From an uncultured Clostridia bacterium (GTDB lineage Bacteria; Bacillota; Clostridia; Christensenellales; Aristaeellaceae): a stretch of 64,000 bases of DNA. The DNA lies in the NCBI GenBank assembly GCA_937886445.1, contig CALGBY010000134.1, positions 100,308 through 164,307 on the forward strand, in the 5' to 3' direction. Shown in pieces: positions 42,845 to 51,704 of this stretch (within the stretch, counting starts at the first letter, position 1; each line of letters opens with the position of its first letter). The translations under genes were made by a program, and so were the position numbers. The notes under the pieces are model-generated. The model saw only the letters and a program-made list of their open reading frames with translations, did no database searches and was not told the DNA's origin.

Positions 42845-43782
42845 ACAGAATGTCCTTCACAAAAACTGATCTCGCGTTTTCCACGATGTGGAATTTCCGA
42901 AAGGCAAGGACCGGCGCGGAACTGATGGACCAGATCCTGGCGCTGGGTTTCAGAAAAACAGAACTCAATTACCGCGTGAAGGCCGAGTGGCTGCCCGATA
43001 TCGAGCGGTATATCCGTGAAGGCGTGATCACGGCGGTGAGCGTGCACAATGTGTTCCCTTCCACATCAGATGAGCGGTTCGGAACGGACAGCGTGCTGCT
43101 GGGGTACGAAGATGAGACCCTGCGGGGACAGGCGGTGGAGCTGGGCAAAAAGAGCATTGACTGGGCGTGCCGCCTGGGGGCGAAGGCCGTGGTGTTCCAC
43201 CCTACAGAGGTGCCGCTGGACCCGGACAGGTACGATGTGCCGCTCAAAAAGCTGGTGGCGGCGCACCGGACAGACAGTGAAAAGTACCTTTCGCTGAACC
43301 GTGAAATGAAGGAGGCGCGGCTTGCCTCCCCCTATATCTCGCAGATGATGAAAAGCATTGAGGAGCTTGCGGAATACGTTACAAAGAACGCCCTGCCCGT
43401 GAAGCTGGGTATGGAAAACCGCGCGATGTGCCACCAGATCCCCGTTTTTTCGGAGTTTGAACTGATCGCGGAGCGCTTTGAAGGCAGCCCCGCCGGCATC
43501 TGGCTGGATACCGGCCACGCCATCATGATGCAGGAGCTTGGTCTGCAGCAGATGCCTCTTTCCCCCAGAGTGATGAACAGCCTGGTGGGCATGCACATCC
43601 ATGATGCGAAGGATGGGCTGGACCATTACGCCCCCTGTACGCTGGAGGGCGATGTGCTCGCGCCCTTCCGGGAGTGCATTGAAAAAACACCCATCCGTGT
43701 GCTGGAGCTTTCCGGACGCCTGAGCGCGGGCGAGATCCTGACGGGCACGGAAGCGTTTGTAAAGCGCTACGGCCGCGGCTGA
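42841..43782 (+). CDS. TIM-barrel sugar phosphate isomerase/epimerase family protein
   Basis: 313 residues from a GTG overlapping the upstream stop (an ATG at 42850 is an alternative). The AP-endonuclease-2/xylose-isomerase-like barrel shows KAVVFHPTEVPLD, LGMENRAMCHQIP, IWLDTGHAIMM and MHIHDAKDGLDHY, the last two carrying the usual metal-ligand His and Asp. The specific sugar is unknown. As the last gene of the importer operon, it probably rearranges a released sugar acid or keto sugar. Confidence 0.82.
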   Translation: MNRMSFTKTDLAFSTMWNFRKARTGAELMDQILALGFRKTELNYRVKAEWLPDIERYIREGVITAVSVHNVFPSTSDERFGTDSVLLGYEDETLRGQAVELGKKSIDWACRLGAKAVVFHPTEVPLDPDRYDVPLKKLVAAHRTDSEKYLSLNREMKEARLASPYISQMMKSIEELAEYVTKNALPVKLGMENRAMCHQIPVFSEFELIAERFEGSPAGIWLDTGHAIMMQELGLQQMPLSPRVMNSLVGMHIHDAKDGLDHYAPCTLEGDVLAPFRECIEKTPIRVLELSGRLSAGEILTGTEAFVKRYGRG

Positions 43783-43900
43783 CCGGAAAAAAGAGCATGA
43801 TATGTATTGACGCGGGAAGCGCCTGTACAAGGCCGGCCGCGAAAGCCTTTGCCGCCTGAACTGGCAAAACGGGGCAGGGCTTGTCTGCACAAAACTCAAA

Positions 43901-43940
43901 AGCAACGGAACGCCGCGGAGAAGGCGTTCCGTTGCTTTTT
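43901..43940. terminator. Bidirectional terminator after the importer operon
   Basis: GCAACGGAACGCC and GGCGTTCCGTTGC pair around an 8-nt loop, followed by TTTTTG on the plus strand, with T-richness on the minus side too. Confidence 0.85.
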
Positions 43941-43955
43941 GATGCACTGCCGGCA

Positions 43956-43994
43956 CAAAAAAAAGGAACTTCCGTTTGGCGCGGAAGTTCCTTT
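43956..43994 (-). terminator. Terminator of pduL
   Basis: On the minus strand AAAGGAACTTCCG and CGGAAGTTCCTTT pair, followed by a run of T's. It starts 14 bp after the pduL stop. Confidence 0.8.
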
Positions 43995-44007
43995 GAGGTG
44001 ACTGAAT

Positions 44008-44577
44008 TTACTTGATGACCTCGCCGTACACGGTGCCGGCGGCGCAGGCGGCATTGCTTTCATCGGTATCGATGTGCATCGCCAGAGCAAAGTTTTCACT
44101 TACGCGTACCACCACATTGCTGAAGGTGAGGGCGCGCTCGGTGTCCAGCTTTACGCTTACAACATCCTTATCCTTCACGCCGAAGGCCTCGGCATCGGCA
44201 GGGGTCATATGGATGTGACGCTTGGCGGCGATCACGCCTTCCTTTACTTCCACTTCGCCGCAGGGGCCCACCAGCTTGCAGCCGGGGGTGCCGGCGATGT
44301 CGCCGCTCTCACGAACGGGCGCTACGATGCCGATGGAACGGGCGTCGGTGAGGGAAAGCTCGATCTGGCTGGCCTTGCGCACGGGGCCCAGAATGGACAC
44401 GCCGGTCAGGGTCTTTTTGGGGCCTACCACGTCCACACGCTCATTGGAAGCGAACTGGCCGGGCTGGCTGAGCATCTTTTTTACATGAAGCTCGGCTCCC
44501 TTGCCGAACAGAATCTCGAGATCTTCAGCGGTCACATGCACATGACGCGCGCTGGTTTCTACCAATACCTGTGCCAT
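44008..44577 (-). CDS. pduL: Phosphate propanoyltransferase PduL
   Basis: 189 residues containing both PduL half-domains: ETSARHVHVTAEDLE near the N-terminus and AAKRHIHMTPADAEAFG in the middle, plus a final HIDTDESNAA. The histidines bind the two zinc ions. It interconverts acyl-CoA and acyl-phosphate, allowing ATP gain via acetate or propionate kinase. It lacks a microcompartment-targeting extension and stands alone, so a free cytosolic housekeeping phosphotransacylase is likely. AAGGAAGG site; promoter at 44647-44619. Confidence 0.93.
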   Translation of the reverse strand: MAQVLVETSARHVHVTAEDLEILFGKGAELHVKKMLSQPGQFASNERVDVVGPKKTLTGVSILGPVRKASQIELSLTDARSIGIVAPVRESGDIAGTPGCKLVGPCGEVEVKEGVIAAKRHIHMTPADAEAFGVKDKDVVSVKLDTERALTFSNVVVRVSENFALAMHIDTDESNAACAAGTVYGEVIK

Positions 44578-44618
44578 TTGTATATCCTTCCTTTCAGACG
44601 AGTTCGGTTTACAGGGGT

Positions 44619-44647
44619 ATTATACTCCGCTTCGTGCCTTTTTTCAA
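44619..44647 (-). promoter_or_regulatory. Promoter of pduL
   Basis: On the minus strand TTGAAA (44647-44642), 17 bp and TATAAT (44624-44619), about 42 bp before the start codon. Confidence 0.7.
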
Positions 44648-44691
44648 GCGTTTTGCCGCCCGGAGCACCGCTGTTTTTCTTCTGTGTCTGT

Positions 44692-44721
44692 TTGGCATAT
44701 ACCGCCCGCCTGTGATATAAT
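44692..44721 (+). promoter_or_regulatory. Promoter of the xylanase/pentose gene group
   Basis: TTGGCA (44692-44697), 18 bp and TATAAT (44716-44721), leaving a leader of about 95 nt before the ATG at 44825. Confidence 0.6.
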
Positions 44722-44824
44722 AAAGATGAAACAGAAGCACCGTACCGGAGGCGATCCCTTTTGCCCGCAAAGCGTGTACGGCTGTTTTTCAAATAATACC
44801 GGCGTTTCACCCGAAGGAGGACAC

Positions 44825-46372
44825 ATGATGATGAAAAAACTTGTATGTATGCTGCTGGCACTTTGCGTGCTGCTTTCCGGCCTCGCCTTTGCCGAAGAAA
44901 ATAAGCAGCCCCCTGTATATGAGAGCAATTTTTCCGAAAGCAAGGATGGCTGGACGGGACGCAGCCGCGGCGGCATGAAGCTGGGCAGGCTGGACGGCGC
45001 GCTCACGGTGAGCTTCCGCGTGGGCGACTGGAACGGCCCGGTGCATGAGGTGGCGCTGGAGGCCGGCACGCGGTACTGGCTGTGCGTGGATGTGATGAAC
45101 ACCTCCAACTCCTCCGCCAACTTTGTGCTGGCGTTGGTGGACGGGCAGGATGAAGAGGCGCGTACGGTGGAGCTGGCGCGCGCGATGGGCTGCGAGCGGG
45201 GCAGCTGGGTAACGCTTACGGGCAGCTATACCTGTGAGCAGAGCGGCACTCTGCTTATGAGTGTGCAGACGGACGGCAGCCCGATGGCGAACTTCAATAT
45301 CAAAAACGCGGCGGTGCTGCTGCATGATCCCTCTCAGGTGACGGCGGTCACCTGGGAAGGCGAGCTGCCCTGCCTGAAGGATGTGTACGCCGGGCATTTT
45401 GACATCGGCACCTGCATGAGCGCGAACGACGCGCGCAATGCCGCCCGGTGCGAGCTGATACGCACCCAGTACAACATCGTTACGCCTGAAAACGAGCTGA
45501 AGCCTGATGCCGTGCTGGATATTCCCGCCAGCAAGGCGCTGGCGAAGGAGGACGATACCGCCGTGGCGGTGCACTTCGGCAGCGCGAAGCCCATTCTGGA
45601 TTTCTGCTGGGCAAACGGCATCAAAATGCACGGGCATGTGTTTGTATGGCACAGCCAGACGCCGGAGGCCTTCTTCCATGAGGGCTACGATACCGGACGC
45701 CCCTATGTGAGCAGAGAGGTGATGCTGGCCCGCCTTGAAAACTTTATCCGCCTCACCTTTGAATACATGCAGCAGAACTATCCCGGCATGTTTGTATCGT
45801 GGGATGTGGTGAATGAAGCGGTGGCGGACGGCTCCGTGAACCTGCGCGCCTCCAACTGGACAAAGGTGGTGGGCGAGGACTTTATCTCCCGCGCCTTTGA
45901 GATCGCCGATAAGTACGCGCCCGAGGGCCTTGTGCTGTGCTATAACGACTATTCCACCCCCTATGAGCCCAAGCTGACCGGCATTGTGAACCTGCTTGAA
46001 ACGCTGGTATCGGAAGGGCATATCGACGGCTACGGCTTCCAGACGCACTACAGCTGGAACGACCCCTCCGTTGACGCGGTGCGCAAAGCGTTTGACCGCG
46101 TGAGCGCGCTGGGGCTGCAGCTGCGGGTGAGCGAGATGGACATCAAGGTGAGCAAGGATACCGATGCCGCCCGCGCGCAGCAGGCGGAAAAGTACGCCGA
46201 GCTGATGAAGCTGTACCTTTCCTACCCCATGAAGGCGGTGCAGGTGTGGGGCGTGTGCGACGCCACCAGCTGGATCGGCTCCAGCTATCCGCTGCCCTTT
46301 GACGCGCGGCTGCAGCCCAAGCCGGCATTCTTTGCCATGACGGACGCGGTAAACGGAGCGGAAGCGGAATAA
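44825..46372 (+). CDS. Secreted GH10 endo-1,4-beta-xylanase with N-terminal carbohydrate-binding module
   Basis: 515 residues from the first of three consecutive ATGs after GGAGG (the second or third may be used). A signal peptide (to about residue 24) is followed by a jelly-roll domain resembling CBM4/9 type modules (about 30-170), then a GH10 barrel. The acid/base glutamate is in VSWDVVNEAVAD and the nucleophile in LRVSEMDIKVS. HGHVFVWHSQTP also fits. It cleaves xylan outside the cell, supplying xylo-oligosaccharides and arabinose-substituted fragments to the pentose genes downstream. Confidence 0.93.
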   Translation: MMMKKLVCMLLALCVLLSGLAFAEENKQPPVYESNFSESKDGWTGRSRGGMKLGRLDGALTVSFRVGDWNGPVHEVALEAGTRYWLCVDVMNTSNSSANFVLALVDGQDEEARTVELARAMGCERGSWVTLTGSYTCEQSGTLLMSVQTDGSPMANFNIKNAAVLLHDPSQVTAVTWEGELPCLKDVYAGHFDIGTCMSANDARNAARCELIRTQYNIVTPENELKPDAVLDIPASKALAKEDDTAVAVHFGSAKPILDFCWANGIKMHGHVFVWHSQTPEAFFHEGYDTGRPYVSREVMLARLENFIRLTFEYMQQNYPGMFVSWDVVNEAVADGSVNLRASNWTKVVGEDFISRAFEIADKYAPEGLVLCYNDYSTPYEPKLTGIVNLLETLVSEGHIDGYGFQTHYSWNDPSVDAVRKAFDRVSALGLQLRVSEMDIKVSKDTDAARAQQAEKYAELMKLYLSYPMKAVQVWGVCDATSWIGSSYPLPFDARLQPKPAFFAMTDAVNGAEAE

Positions 46373-46492
46373 GCGGCAGGATATCGCTTGACCTTGTCGA
46401 AATGTAGAATGACAGAATAACTACCCGGCCCCGCGGGGCAGTAATGAAGTTCATCATCCCCTTACACATCAACCGAAGGAGGAAACACAGGT

Positions 46493-48064
46493 ATGGATAT
46501 TTCTTCTCTTGTACTGGGCATCGAGCTGGGCTCCACCCGCATCAAGGCGGTGCTGATCGATGAAAACCATGTGCCGGTCGCGTCCGGCAGCCATGAATGG
46601 GAAAACCGTCTTGAAAACGGGATATGGACCTACAGCATGCAGGATATCATCGGCGGCGTGCAGGCCTGCTATAAGGATCTGAAGCGCGATGTGAAGGAGA
46701 AATTCGGCGCTGTGCCCACCGGCTTTGCCGCGATGGGCGTATCCGCCATGATGCACGGATACCTGCCCTTTGATGAAAACTGGCAGCTGCTTGCCCCCTT
46801 CCGCACCTGGCGCAACACCGTGACCGGCGAGGCGGCGGAGCAGCTTTCCGAAGCGCTGGGCTTCAATATTCCCCAGCGCTGGAGCATTGCCCACCTGTAT
46901 CAGGCCATATTGAACGGGGAAGAGCATCTGCCCCGCCTGCGCAACCTTACCACGCTGGCCGGTTTCATCCATCACACACTCACCGGGCTGCATGTGATGG
47001 GCGTGGGGGAGGCCAGCGGCATGTTCCCCATCGACAGCAAGGCTATGCAGTATGACGCGCGCATGGTGGCGGTCTATGACAAAATGGCGGCTGAAAAGGG
47101 CTTTACCGTTCCGCTGCTTTCCCTGCTTCCCGCCGTGCTCCCGGCCGGAGCGAACGCCGGTACGCTTACCGCGGAGGGCGCCCGCTTCCTGGATCCCGAG
47201 GGAGACCTGCTGCCCGGCACCCCGGTGGCTCCCTGCGAGGGCGACGCCGGTACGGGCATGGCGGCCACCTGTTCCGTGCGCCCGCGCACAGGCAATGTAT
47301 CCGCCGGAACCAGCGATTTTGCCATGCTGGTCACCGAGACCATGCCCGGCATGCACCGGGAGATCGATATGGTCACCACGCCTGCCGGCGCGCCGGTGGC
47401 CATGGTACACTGCAACAACTGCACCAGCGATATCAACGCCTGGGTGAACCTGCTTTCTGAGTTTGCCGGTTTTGTGGGCGCGGATATCGATAAGGGCACG
47501 CTGTTCACAAAGCTGTTCAACAAGGCCATGGAGGGAGACCGGGATTGCGGCGGTCTGCTCTCCTACAACTACTTCTCCGGCGAGGGCGTGACGGATATGA
47601 ACGAGGGCCGTCCCCTCTTCCTGCGCCTGCCGGACGCCAAAATGACGCTGGCCAACTTTATGCGCGCGCATATCCTTTCCGCTCTTTCCACGCTCAAGAT
47701 CGGCCTGGACATCCTTACACGGGATGAGAAGGTAACGGTGGATAAGCTGTACGGCCACGGCGGCTTCTTCAAAACGCCCGGCGTGGGCCAGCGTATGCTG
47801 TCCGCCGCGGTGGGCGCGCCCGTATCCGTGATGGAAACGGCCGGGGAAGGCGGCCCCTACGGCATGGCGCTGCTGGCGGCCTATATGATCCGCAGGGAGG
47901 AAAACGAATCGCTGGAGGATTATCTGGATAACAAGGTATTCAAAGACGCGAAGGTATGCACCCTGATGGCGGATGAGGAGGATATCGCGGGCTTCAACGC
48001 CTATCTGGCCCGCTATGCCGCCTGCCTGCCGGTGGAAAAGCTGGCGGCGGAAAGCCTGCGCTGA
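46493..48064 (+). CDS. FGGY family carbohydrate kinase (ribulokinase/xylulokinase-like)
   Basis: 523 residues with the ASKHA fold: VLGIELGSTRIKAVLID is the phosphate-1 loop, GVSAMMHGYLPFD and FRTWRNT follow, and GHGGFFKTPGVGQRMLS is the C-terminal FGGY ATP-site signature. The neighbouring araD makes L-ribulose the likely substrate, though xylulose is possible. AAGGAGG precedes the ATG. It is the first step in feeding arabinose/xylose into the pentose phosphate pathway here, since no isomerase is encoded in this window. Confidence 0.85.
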   Translation: MDISSLVLGIELGSTRIKAVLIDENHVPVASGSHEWENRLENGIWTYSMQDIIGGVQACYKDLKRDVKEKFGAVPTGFAAMGVSAMMHGYLPFDENWQLLAPFRTWRNTVTGEAAEQLSEALGFNIPQRWSIAHLYQAILNGEEHLPRLRNLTTLAGFIHHTLTGLHVMGVGEASGMFPIDSKAMQYDARMVAVYDKMAAEKGFTVPLLSLLPAVLPAGANAGTLTAEGARFLDPEGDLLPGTPVAPCEGDAGTGMAATCSVRPRTGNVSAGTSDFAMLVTETMPGMHREIDMVTTPAGAPVAMVHCNNCTSDINAWVNLLSEFAGFVGADIDKGTLFTKLFNKAMEGDRDCGGLLSYNYFSGEGVTDMNEGRPLFLRLPDAKMTLANFMRAHILSALSTLKIGLDILTRDEKVTVDKLYGHGGFFKTPGVGQRMLSAAVGAPVSVMETAGEGGPYGMALLAAYMIRREENESLEDYLDNKVFKDAKVCTLMADEEDIAGFNAYLARYAACLPVEKLAAESLR

Positions 48065-48136
48065 GGGCCGCGCAGACCGGTACGGTCCGTTCAAAACGAT
48101 CAGTAAAACGATGAACGATAAGGAGAAACACGGAAA

Positions 48137-48745
48137 ATGAAACACACAAAGCTGCTTGCGGCGCTGATGATCCTTGCCCTGCTGCTGCCGGCCGCGGGCT
48201 TTGCAAAAACGATGGAGGGCATCAACGCGCCGTATTCGGTGATGATGCCCGAAAGAGCGATACAGCTTACACCGGATTTATTACGGGAATTGGCGCAGAT
48301 GATCACCGAAAACCCCGAATACATGCAGGAAAACGGCCTGACGGAGGAACTGCTGAACTCATTTGGGGCGCTTGATCTCAGCATGATCGATATGTATTTC
48401 CTGAACGCTGTTGACGGCAGCAATATCACGGTGACCGGTCAGGATACGCAGTTCTATACCAACGCGGATACCGAAGCAATAATGGAAGCGATGAGGGAGC
48501 AGGCGTACAGCTCCTTCATTTCCGCCTTTGGCCTGACGGAGGAGGATATCACCGAGACCGGCGTGATGGAGACCGACTACGGTAAAATGTTCGGCTATCA
48601 TATCGATGTACAGCTCGGCGCCAGGCAGATGAGCATGTGGGATATATATATGCTGGCAGACAACCATTATTTATACGAGATCGCGTTTACCAATGTGCCG
48701 GATGACGATGTGGCGCAGATTCTGAGCACATTCAAACCGCTTTAA
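48137..48745 (+). CDS. Secreted protein of unknown function
   Basis: 202 residues with a signal peptide (KHTKLLAALMILALLLPAAG). The mature part is acidic and rich in Met, with no motif I recognise (contains MDYFLNAVDG-like MIDMYFLNAVDGSN and a conserved-looking YHIDVQLGARQMSMWDIYM). It sits between the FGGY kinase and araD with short gaps, so it is likely cotranscribed. No lipobox is visible, suggesting release or cell-wall association. Confidence 0.6.
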   Translation: MKHTKLLAALMILALLLPAAGFAKTMEGINAPYSVMMPERAIQLTPDLLRELAQMITENPEYMQENGLTEELLNSFGALDLSMIDMYFLNAVDGSNITVTGQDTQFYTNADTEAIMEAMREQAYSSFISAFGLTEEDITETGVMETDYGKMFGYHIDVQLGARQMSMWDIYMLADNHYLYEIAFTNVPDDDVAQILSTFKPL

Positions 48746-48762
48746 AAGGACGGGAGAAAATT

Positions 48763-49458
48763 ATGCTTGAAGAACTGAAAAAGAAAGTTTGCGAGGCCAA
48801 CCTGCTTTTGCCCAAATACGGCCTGATCACCTTTACCTGGGGAAATGTTTCCGCGGTGGACCGCGAAAGCGGCCTGTTTGTGATCAAGCCCTCCGGCGTG
48901 CCCTATGACGGCATGAGCCCGGAGGACATGGTGGTGTGCGATATGGACTGCAATGTGGTGGAGGGAAAATGGCGTCCCTCCTCCGATACCCCCACCCATG
49001 CGGAGCTGTACAAGGCCTTCCCGGCGCTGGGCGGCATCGTGCACACCCATTCCCGCTGGGCTACCACCTTTGCCCAGGCCGGCATGGATGTGACCGCGAT
49101 GGGCACCACGCAGGGCGATTATTTTTACGGCGATATCCCCTGCACCCGCCCGATGACGAAGGAGGAGATCGGCGGAGCGTATGAAAAGGAGACCGGCTCT
49201 GTGATCATCGACACCTTCCGCTCCCGCGGGATCGATCCCGCGCAGGTGCCCGCGGTGCTCGTATTCAGCCACGGCCCCTTCGCCTGGGGCACGGACGCGC
49301 TGGATGCCGTGCACAACGCGGTGGTGCTGGAGGAAGTGGCCTTTATGGACTGGCACGCCAAAATGATCAACCCCTCCGCCGGCCGCATGCAGCAGGAACT
49401 GCTGGATAAGCACTACCTGAGAAAGCACGGAGCCAACGCCTATTACGGGCAGAAGTGA
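48763..49458 (+). CDS. araD: L-ribulose-5-phosphate 4-epimerase AraD
   Basis: 231 residues, class II aldolase/epimerase fold. TWGNVSAVDRESGLFVIKPSG, the zinc-site HTHSRWATTFAQ and the HGPFAWG segment match AraD. It converts L-ribulose 5-phosphate to D-xylulose 5-phosphate, supporting an arabinose role for the kinase two genes upstream. GGGAG site before the ATG. Confidence 0.93.
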   Translation: MLEELKKKVCEANLLLPKYGLITFTWGNVSAVDRESGLFVIKPSGVPYDGMSPEDMVVCDMDCNVVEGKWRPSSDTPTHAELYKAFPALGGIVHTHSRWATTFAQAGMDVTAMGTTQGDYFYGDIPCTRPMTKEEIGGAYEKETGSVIIDTFRSRGIDPAQVPAVLVFSHGPFAWGTDALDAVHNAVVLEEVAFMDWHAKMINPSAGRMQQELLDKHYLRKHGANAYYGQK

Positions 49459-49482
49459 ACGGGAAAGCCGGAAAAGTTTTTG

Positions 49483-49511
49483 TTGACAGATGCTGTTTCC
49501 TATGATAAAAT
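49483..49511 (+). promoter_or_regulatory. Promoter of the acetyltransferase/methyltransferase pair
   Basis: TTGACA (49483-49488), 17 bp and TAAAAT (49506-49511). A 33-codon ORF and a terminator-like hairpin lie between it and the acetyltransferase gene. Confidence 0.75.
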
Positions 49512-49543
49512 CCGTACCAATATCCGGGAAAGGAGTGTCCGCT

Positions 49544-49645
49544 GTGTTTGAACGCCCTGTGAATGTACGCATGTATCCTGCCGTTCGCGTTAATGAATGG
49601 CAGGCTTATGTTGAAGTACTGTATACCGGGCGGGAAGAGGCATAG
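49544..49645 (+). CDS. Putative leader peptide (33 aa) upstream of an attenuator
   Basis: GTG start 8 nt after AAAGGAG; the product MFERPVNVRMYPAVRVNEWQ plus 13 residues ends at TAG 49643-49645, the only TAG stop seen in the window. It lies entirely within the transcribed leader and ends 20 nt before a terminator-like hairpin, the arrangement of ribosome-controlled attenuators. It could equally be a small functional protein or chance. Confidence 0.45.
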   Translation: MFERPVNVRMYPAVRVNEWQAYVEVLYTGREEA

Positions 49646-49664
49646 GGACGCGCTGTACCCTGCA

Positions 49665-49704
49665 GGATCCTCCGCCCGATCATGGGGACGGGGGATCTTT
49701 TATT
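49665..49704 (+). terminator. Leader terminator/attenuator hairpin
   Basis: GGATCCTCCGCCC pairs imperfectly with GGGGACGGGGGATC around GATCAT and is followed by TTTTATTATAT. It lies 34 bp before the start of the acetyltransferase gene, so it would block the gene unless bypassed. Confidence 0.6.
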
Positions 49705-49737
49705 ATATATTTTATTATACTTTAGGAGGAAAAAAAG

Positions 49738-50289
49738 ATGGTGCATACCGGAACAAAAGTGATCGAAACAGAGCGGCTCATCCTGAGGCCCTACCGCGCG
49801 GAGGACGCCGCGGATATGTACAAAAACTGGGCGAGCGACCCCGTTGTTACCCGGTTTCTTACCTGGCCTGCCCATTCCTCGCCTGAGGTGACCGGCGAGC
49901 TCATCGCGCTCTGGGTGAAGCGCTATGAGGATCCCGCCTGCTATCACTGGGGCATCACGCTGAAAGAGGCCGGGAAAGATGAGGTGATCGGCGATATCTC
50001 GGTGGTGCATATGGATGACCGCATCCCCTCCGCCGAGATCGGCTACTGCATGGGACAGGCCTGGTGGGGGAAGGGCGTGATGACGGAGGCACTTCGCGCG
50101 GTAAAGGAATACCTGTTTGACGCGGGCTTTCTGCGGGTGTGCGCCTGCCATGATGTGAACAACCCGGCTTCCGGGCGCGTGATGGATAAGGCGGGGCTGA
50201 AGGCGGAGGGGATCCTGCGCTGCTCCGGCTTCAACAATACGGGCGTATGCGATATCCTGTGGCACAGCGCGATCCGCGGGGAACAGTAA
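49738..50289 (+). CDS. GNAT acetyltransferase, RimJ/RimL type
   Basis: 183 residues. The start TERLILRPYRAEDAADMYKNW and the acetyl-CoA motif GYCMGQAWWGKGVMTEALRAV (shown as landmark) and NPASGRVMDKAGL are those of ribosomal-protein/aminoglycoside-type GNATs. It acetylates an amine, substrate unknown. An AGGAGG site lies 8 nt before the ATG. Leader architecture with promoter, short ORF and terminator suggests inducible expression. Confidence 0.87.
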   Translation: MVHTGTKVIETERLILRPYRAEDAADMYKNWASDPVVTRFLTWPAHSSPEVTGELIALWVKRYEDPACYHWGITLKEAGKDEVIGDISVVHMDDRIPSAEIGYCMGQAWWGKGVMTEALRAVKEYLFDAGFLRVCACHDVNNPASGRVMDKAGLKAEGILRCSGFNNTGVCDILWHSAIRGEQ

Positions 50290-50307
50290 GAAAATAAGGA
50301 AAACGAT

Positions 50308-51144
50308 TTGAAGCGAAGGGAGATGAAAAACGTGCAGGAAAGAACGGAGGAGATCCGCAGGCACTACAACGCGGACCCGAAAAAGGAATGGGACCGGCTG
50401 CAGAAAAAGAACCCGGCGGAAAAGTACATCACCCTCAGAATGATGGAAAGGTATATCAGGCCGGGAGACCGCGTACTGGATATCGGCGGCGGCCCGGGGC
50501 ATTATTCCATTCACTGGGCGAGGCAGGGGCATGATGTGACGCTGGTGGATCTGAGCGATGAGAATGTGAAATTCGCCAAAAAGAAGGCGGCACAGTATAA
50601 GACCCATATCACGGCAATGCAGGGAAATGCCCTGGACCTGTCCGCATTTGAGGATGAGAGCTTTGATATCGTGTTCCTGATGGGGCCGCTCTATCACCTG
50701 ATGGAGAAGGAGACCCGGCTGCAGGCCATCCGCGAGGCAAAGCGGGTGCTTAAAAAGGGCGGGTATCTGTTCTGCTCCTTCATACTGATGTTCGGCGGCG
50801 TGATCTACGGCGCGCGGGAGCTGCAGTATACGATTTTTGATGAAAAGGAAAAGCTGCTGTATGATGTGGCCGCCCGGGGAGAGGAATGCAGCTTTGAGAG
50901 CTTCACCTACACCTATATGACCACCGTCAAGGACGCGAAGGCCCATTTTGACGGCATGGAGGATCTGGAACGCGTATGCCTTTTCGGTCAGGAGAGCATT
51001 CTGGCGGCCTACCGTAACCAGATGAACAGCATACCGAAGAAAATGAGAGAGGCGTGGTTTGACTACGCGGTGCGCTTCTCAGACAAAGAGGATTACCTTA
51101 CCCACAGCGAGCATCTGATGATCGTGTGCCGCAAAACGAAATAA
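50308..51144 (+). CDS. Class I SAM-dependent methyltransferase
   Basis: Up to 278 residues from a TTG at 50308. A GTG at 50332, 9 nt after GAAGGGAG, is a good alternative giving 270 residues; the ATG at 50323 is too close to that site. The Rossmann SAM motif VLDIGGGPGHYSIHWARQG near residue 55 is followed by VTLVDLSDENVKFA and a post-I DIVFLMGPLYHL. Substrate unknown. It follows the acetyltransferase with an 18-bp gap, so both respond to the same leader. Confidence 0.85.
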   Translation: MKRREMKNVQERTEEIRRHYNADPKKEWDRLQKKNPAEKYITLRMMERYIRPGDRVLDIGGGPGHYSIHWARQGHDVTLVDLSDENVKFAKKKAAQYKTHITAMQGNALDLSAFEDESFDIVFLMGPLYHLMEKETRLQAIREAKRVLKKGGYLFCSFILMFGGVIYGARELQYTIFDEKEKLLYDVAARGEECSFESFTYTYMTTVKDAKAHFDGMEDLERVCLFGQESILAAYRNQMNSIPKKMREAWFDYAVRFSDKEDYLTHSEHLMIVCRKTK

Positions 51145-51146
51145 AA

Positions 51147-51223
51147 GCGCGGGCGGCAGATCCGCCCGCGACATAAAGGAGCAGTGAAAGAACGCGAAAA
51201 AGGGGTTCCTTCACTGCTCCTTT
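51147..51223. terminator. Two consecutive hairpins between convergent genes
   Basis: CGCGGGCGG/CCGCCCGCG (51148-51170) and AAAGGAGCAGTGAA/TTCACTGCTCCTTT (51175-51223). They lie between the methyltransferase gene and the convergent RiPP precursor gene and can serve both directions. Confidence 0.65.
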
Positions 51224-51251
51224 GAATTGGCGTTACATTATATTGGCTGTG

Positions 51252-51264
51252 CCTCCGGAAGAGG
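51252..51264 (-). repeat. CCTCCGGAAGAGG element after precursor A
   Basis: CCTCCGGAAGAGG recurs here, at 51705 and at 51772, that is downstream of each Nif11 precursor gene. Confidence 0.4.
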
Positions 51265-51269
51265 ATCTA

Positions 51270-51611
51270 TCAGCCGCCTCCGCCAAAGATACAGACGCAT
51301 TTTGTCTTGTTACCGCTGGTGCCTGCACCGACTATCATGCACACTCCGCAGTCAATGTCTCTGCTGGTACCGACGAATACGCATACCACCCCGCCGGCAA
51401 TAGCCTCCACATCCGAATCATCAAGCCCGCCGCTTTTTGGCTGAAGATCATCGGCACTCAGCTCGAACCCCTGCTCTTTTGCAAAAGCAATAACTGTCTC
51501 AGCGGCTTTCTGCCGGTCTTCTTTGACATCAGAGAGCTTTTCGATCAGTGCCTTTTTGATCTCCTCGTTTTCTCCGAGAAAATCCGCAAATGCTTTCAGC
51601 TTTTCATTCAT
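51270..51611 (-). CDS. Nif11-type leader RiPP precursor A
   Basis: 113 residues. Residues 1-74 form a helical Nif11-like leader (MNEKLKAFADFLGENEEIKK, then FAKEQGFELSADDLQ) ending in DDSDVEAIAGG, a double-glycine cleavage motif. The 39-residue core starts VVCVFVGTS, has cysteines at 77, 88, 91, 105 and 107 and ends in GGGG. Nif11 leaders direct peptides to modification enzymes and C39-type peptidase transporters. The core is not similar to known peptides I can name. It is a paralogue of the gene at 51841; the leader is about 88% and the core about half identical. Confidence 0.8.
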   Translation of the reverse strand: MNEKLKAFADFLGENEEIKKALIEKLSDVKEDRQKAAETVIAFAKEQGFELSADDLQPKSGGLDDSDVEAIAGGVVCVFVGTSRDIDCGVCMIVGAGTSGNKTKCVCIFGGGG

Positions 51612-51704
51612 ATCCGTTTTCGCCTTCTTTCTGTAAGTTATTCATTTATCCTTAAGGCAATACCGCGCAATTCGTCAGCACGCCGAGTTGTGCCCATGAT
51701 TCGC

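Noticed and set aside
44008..44577. PduL as evidence for a bacterial microcompartment
   Set aside because: No shell proteins or signature enzymes nearby and no N-terminal targeting extension; a stand-alone phosphotransacylase is more likely.
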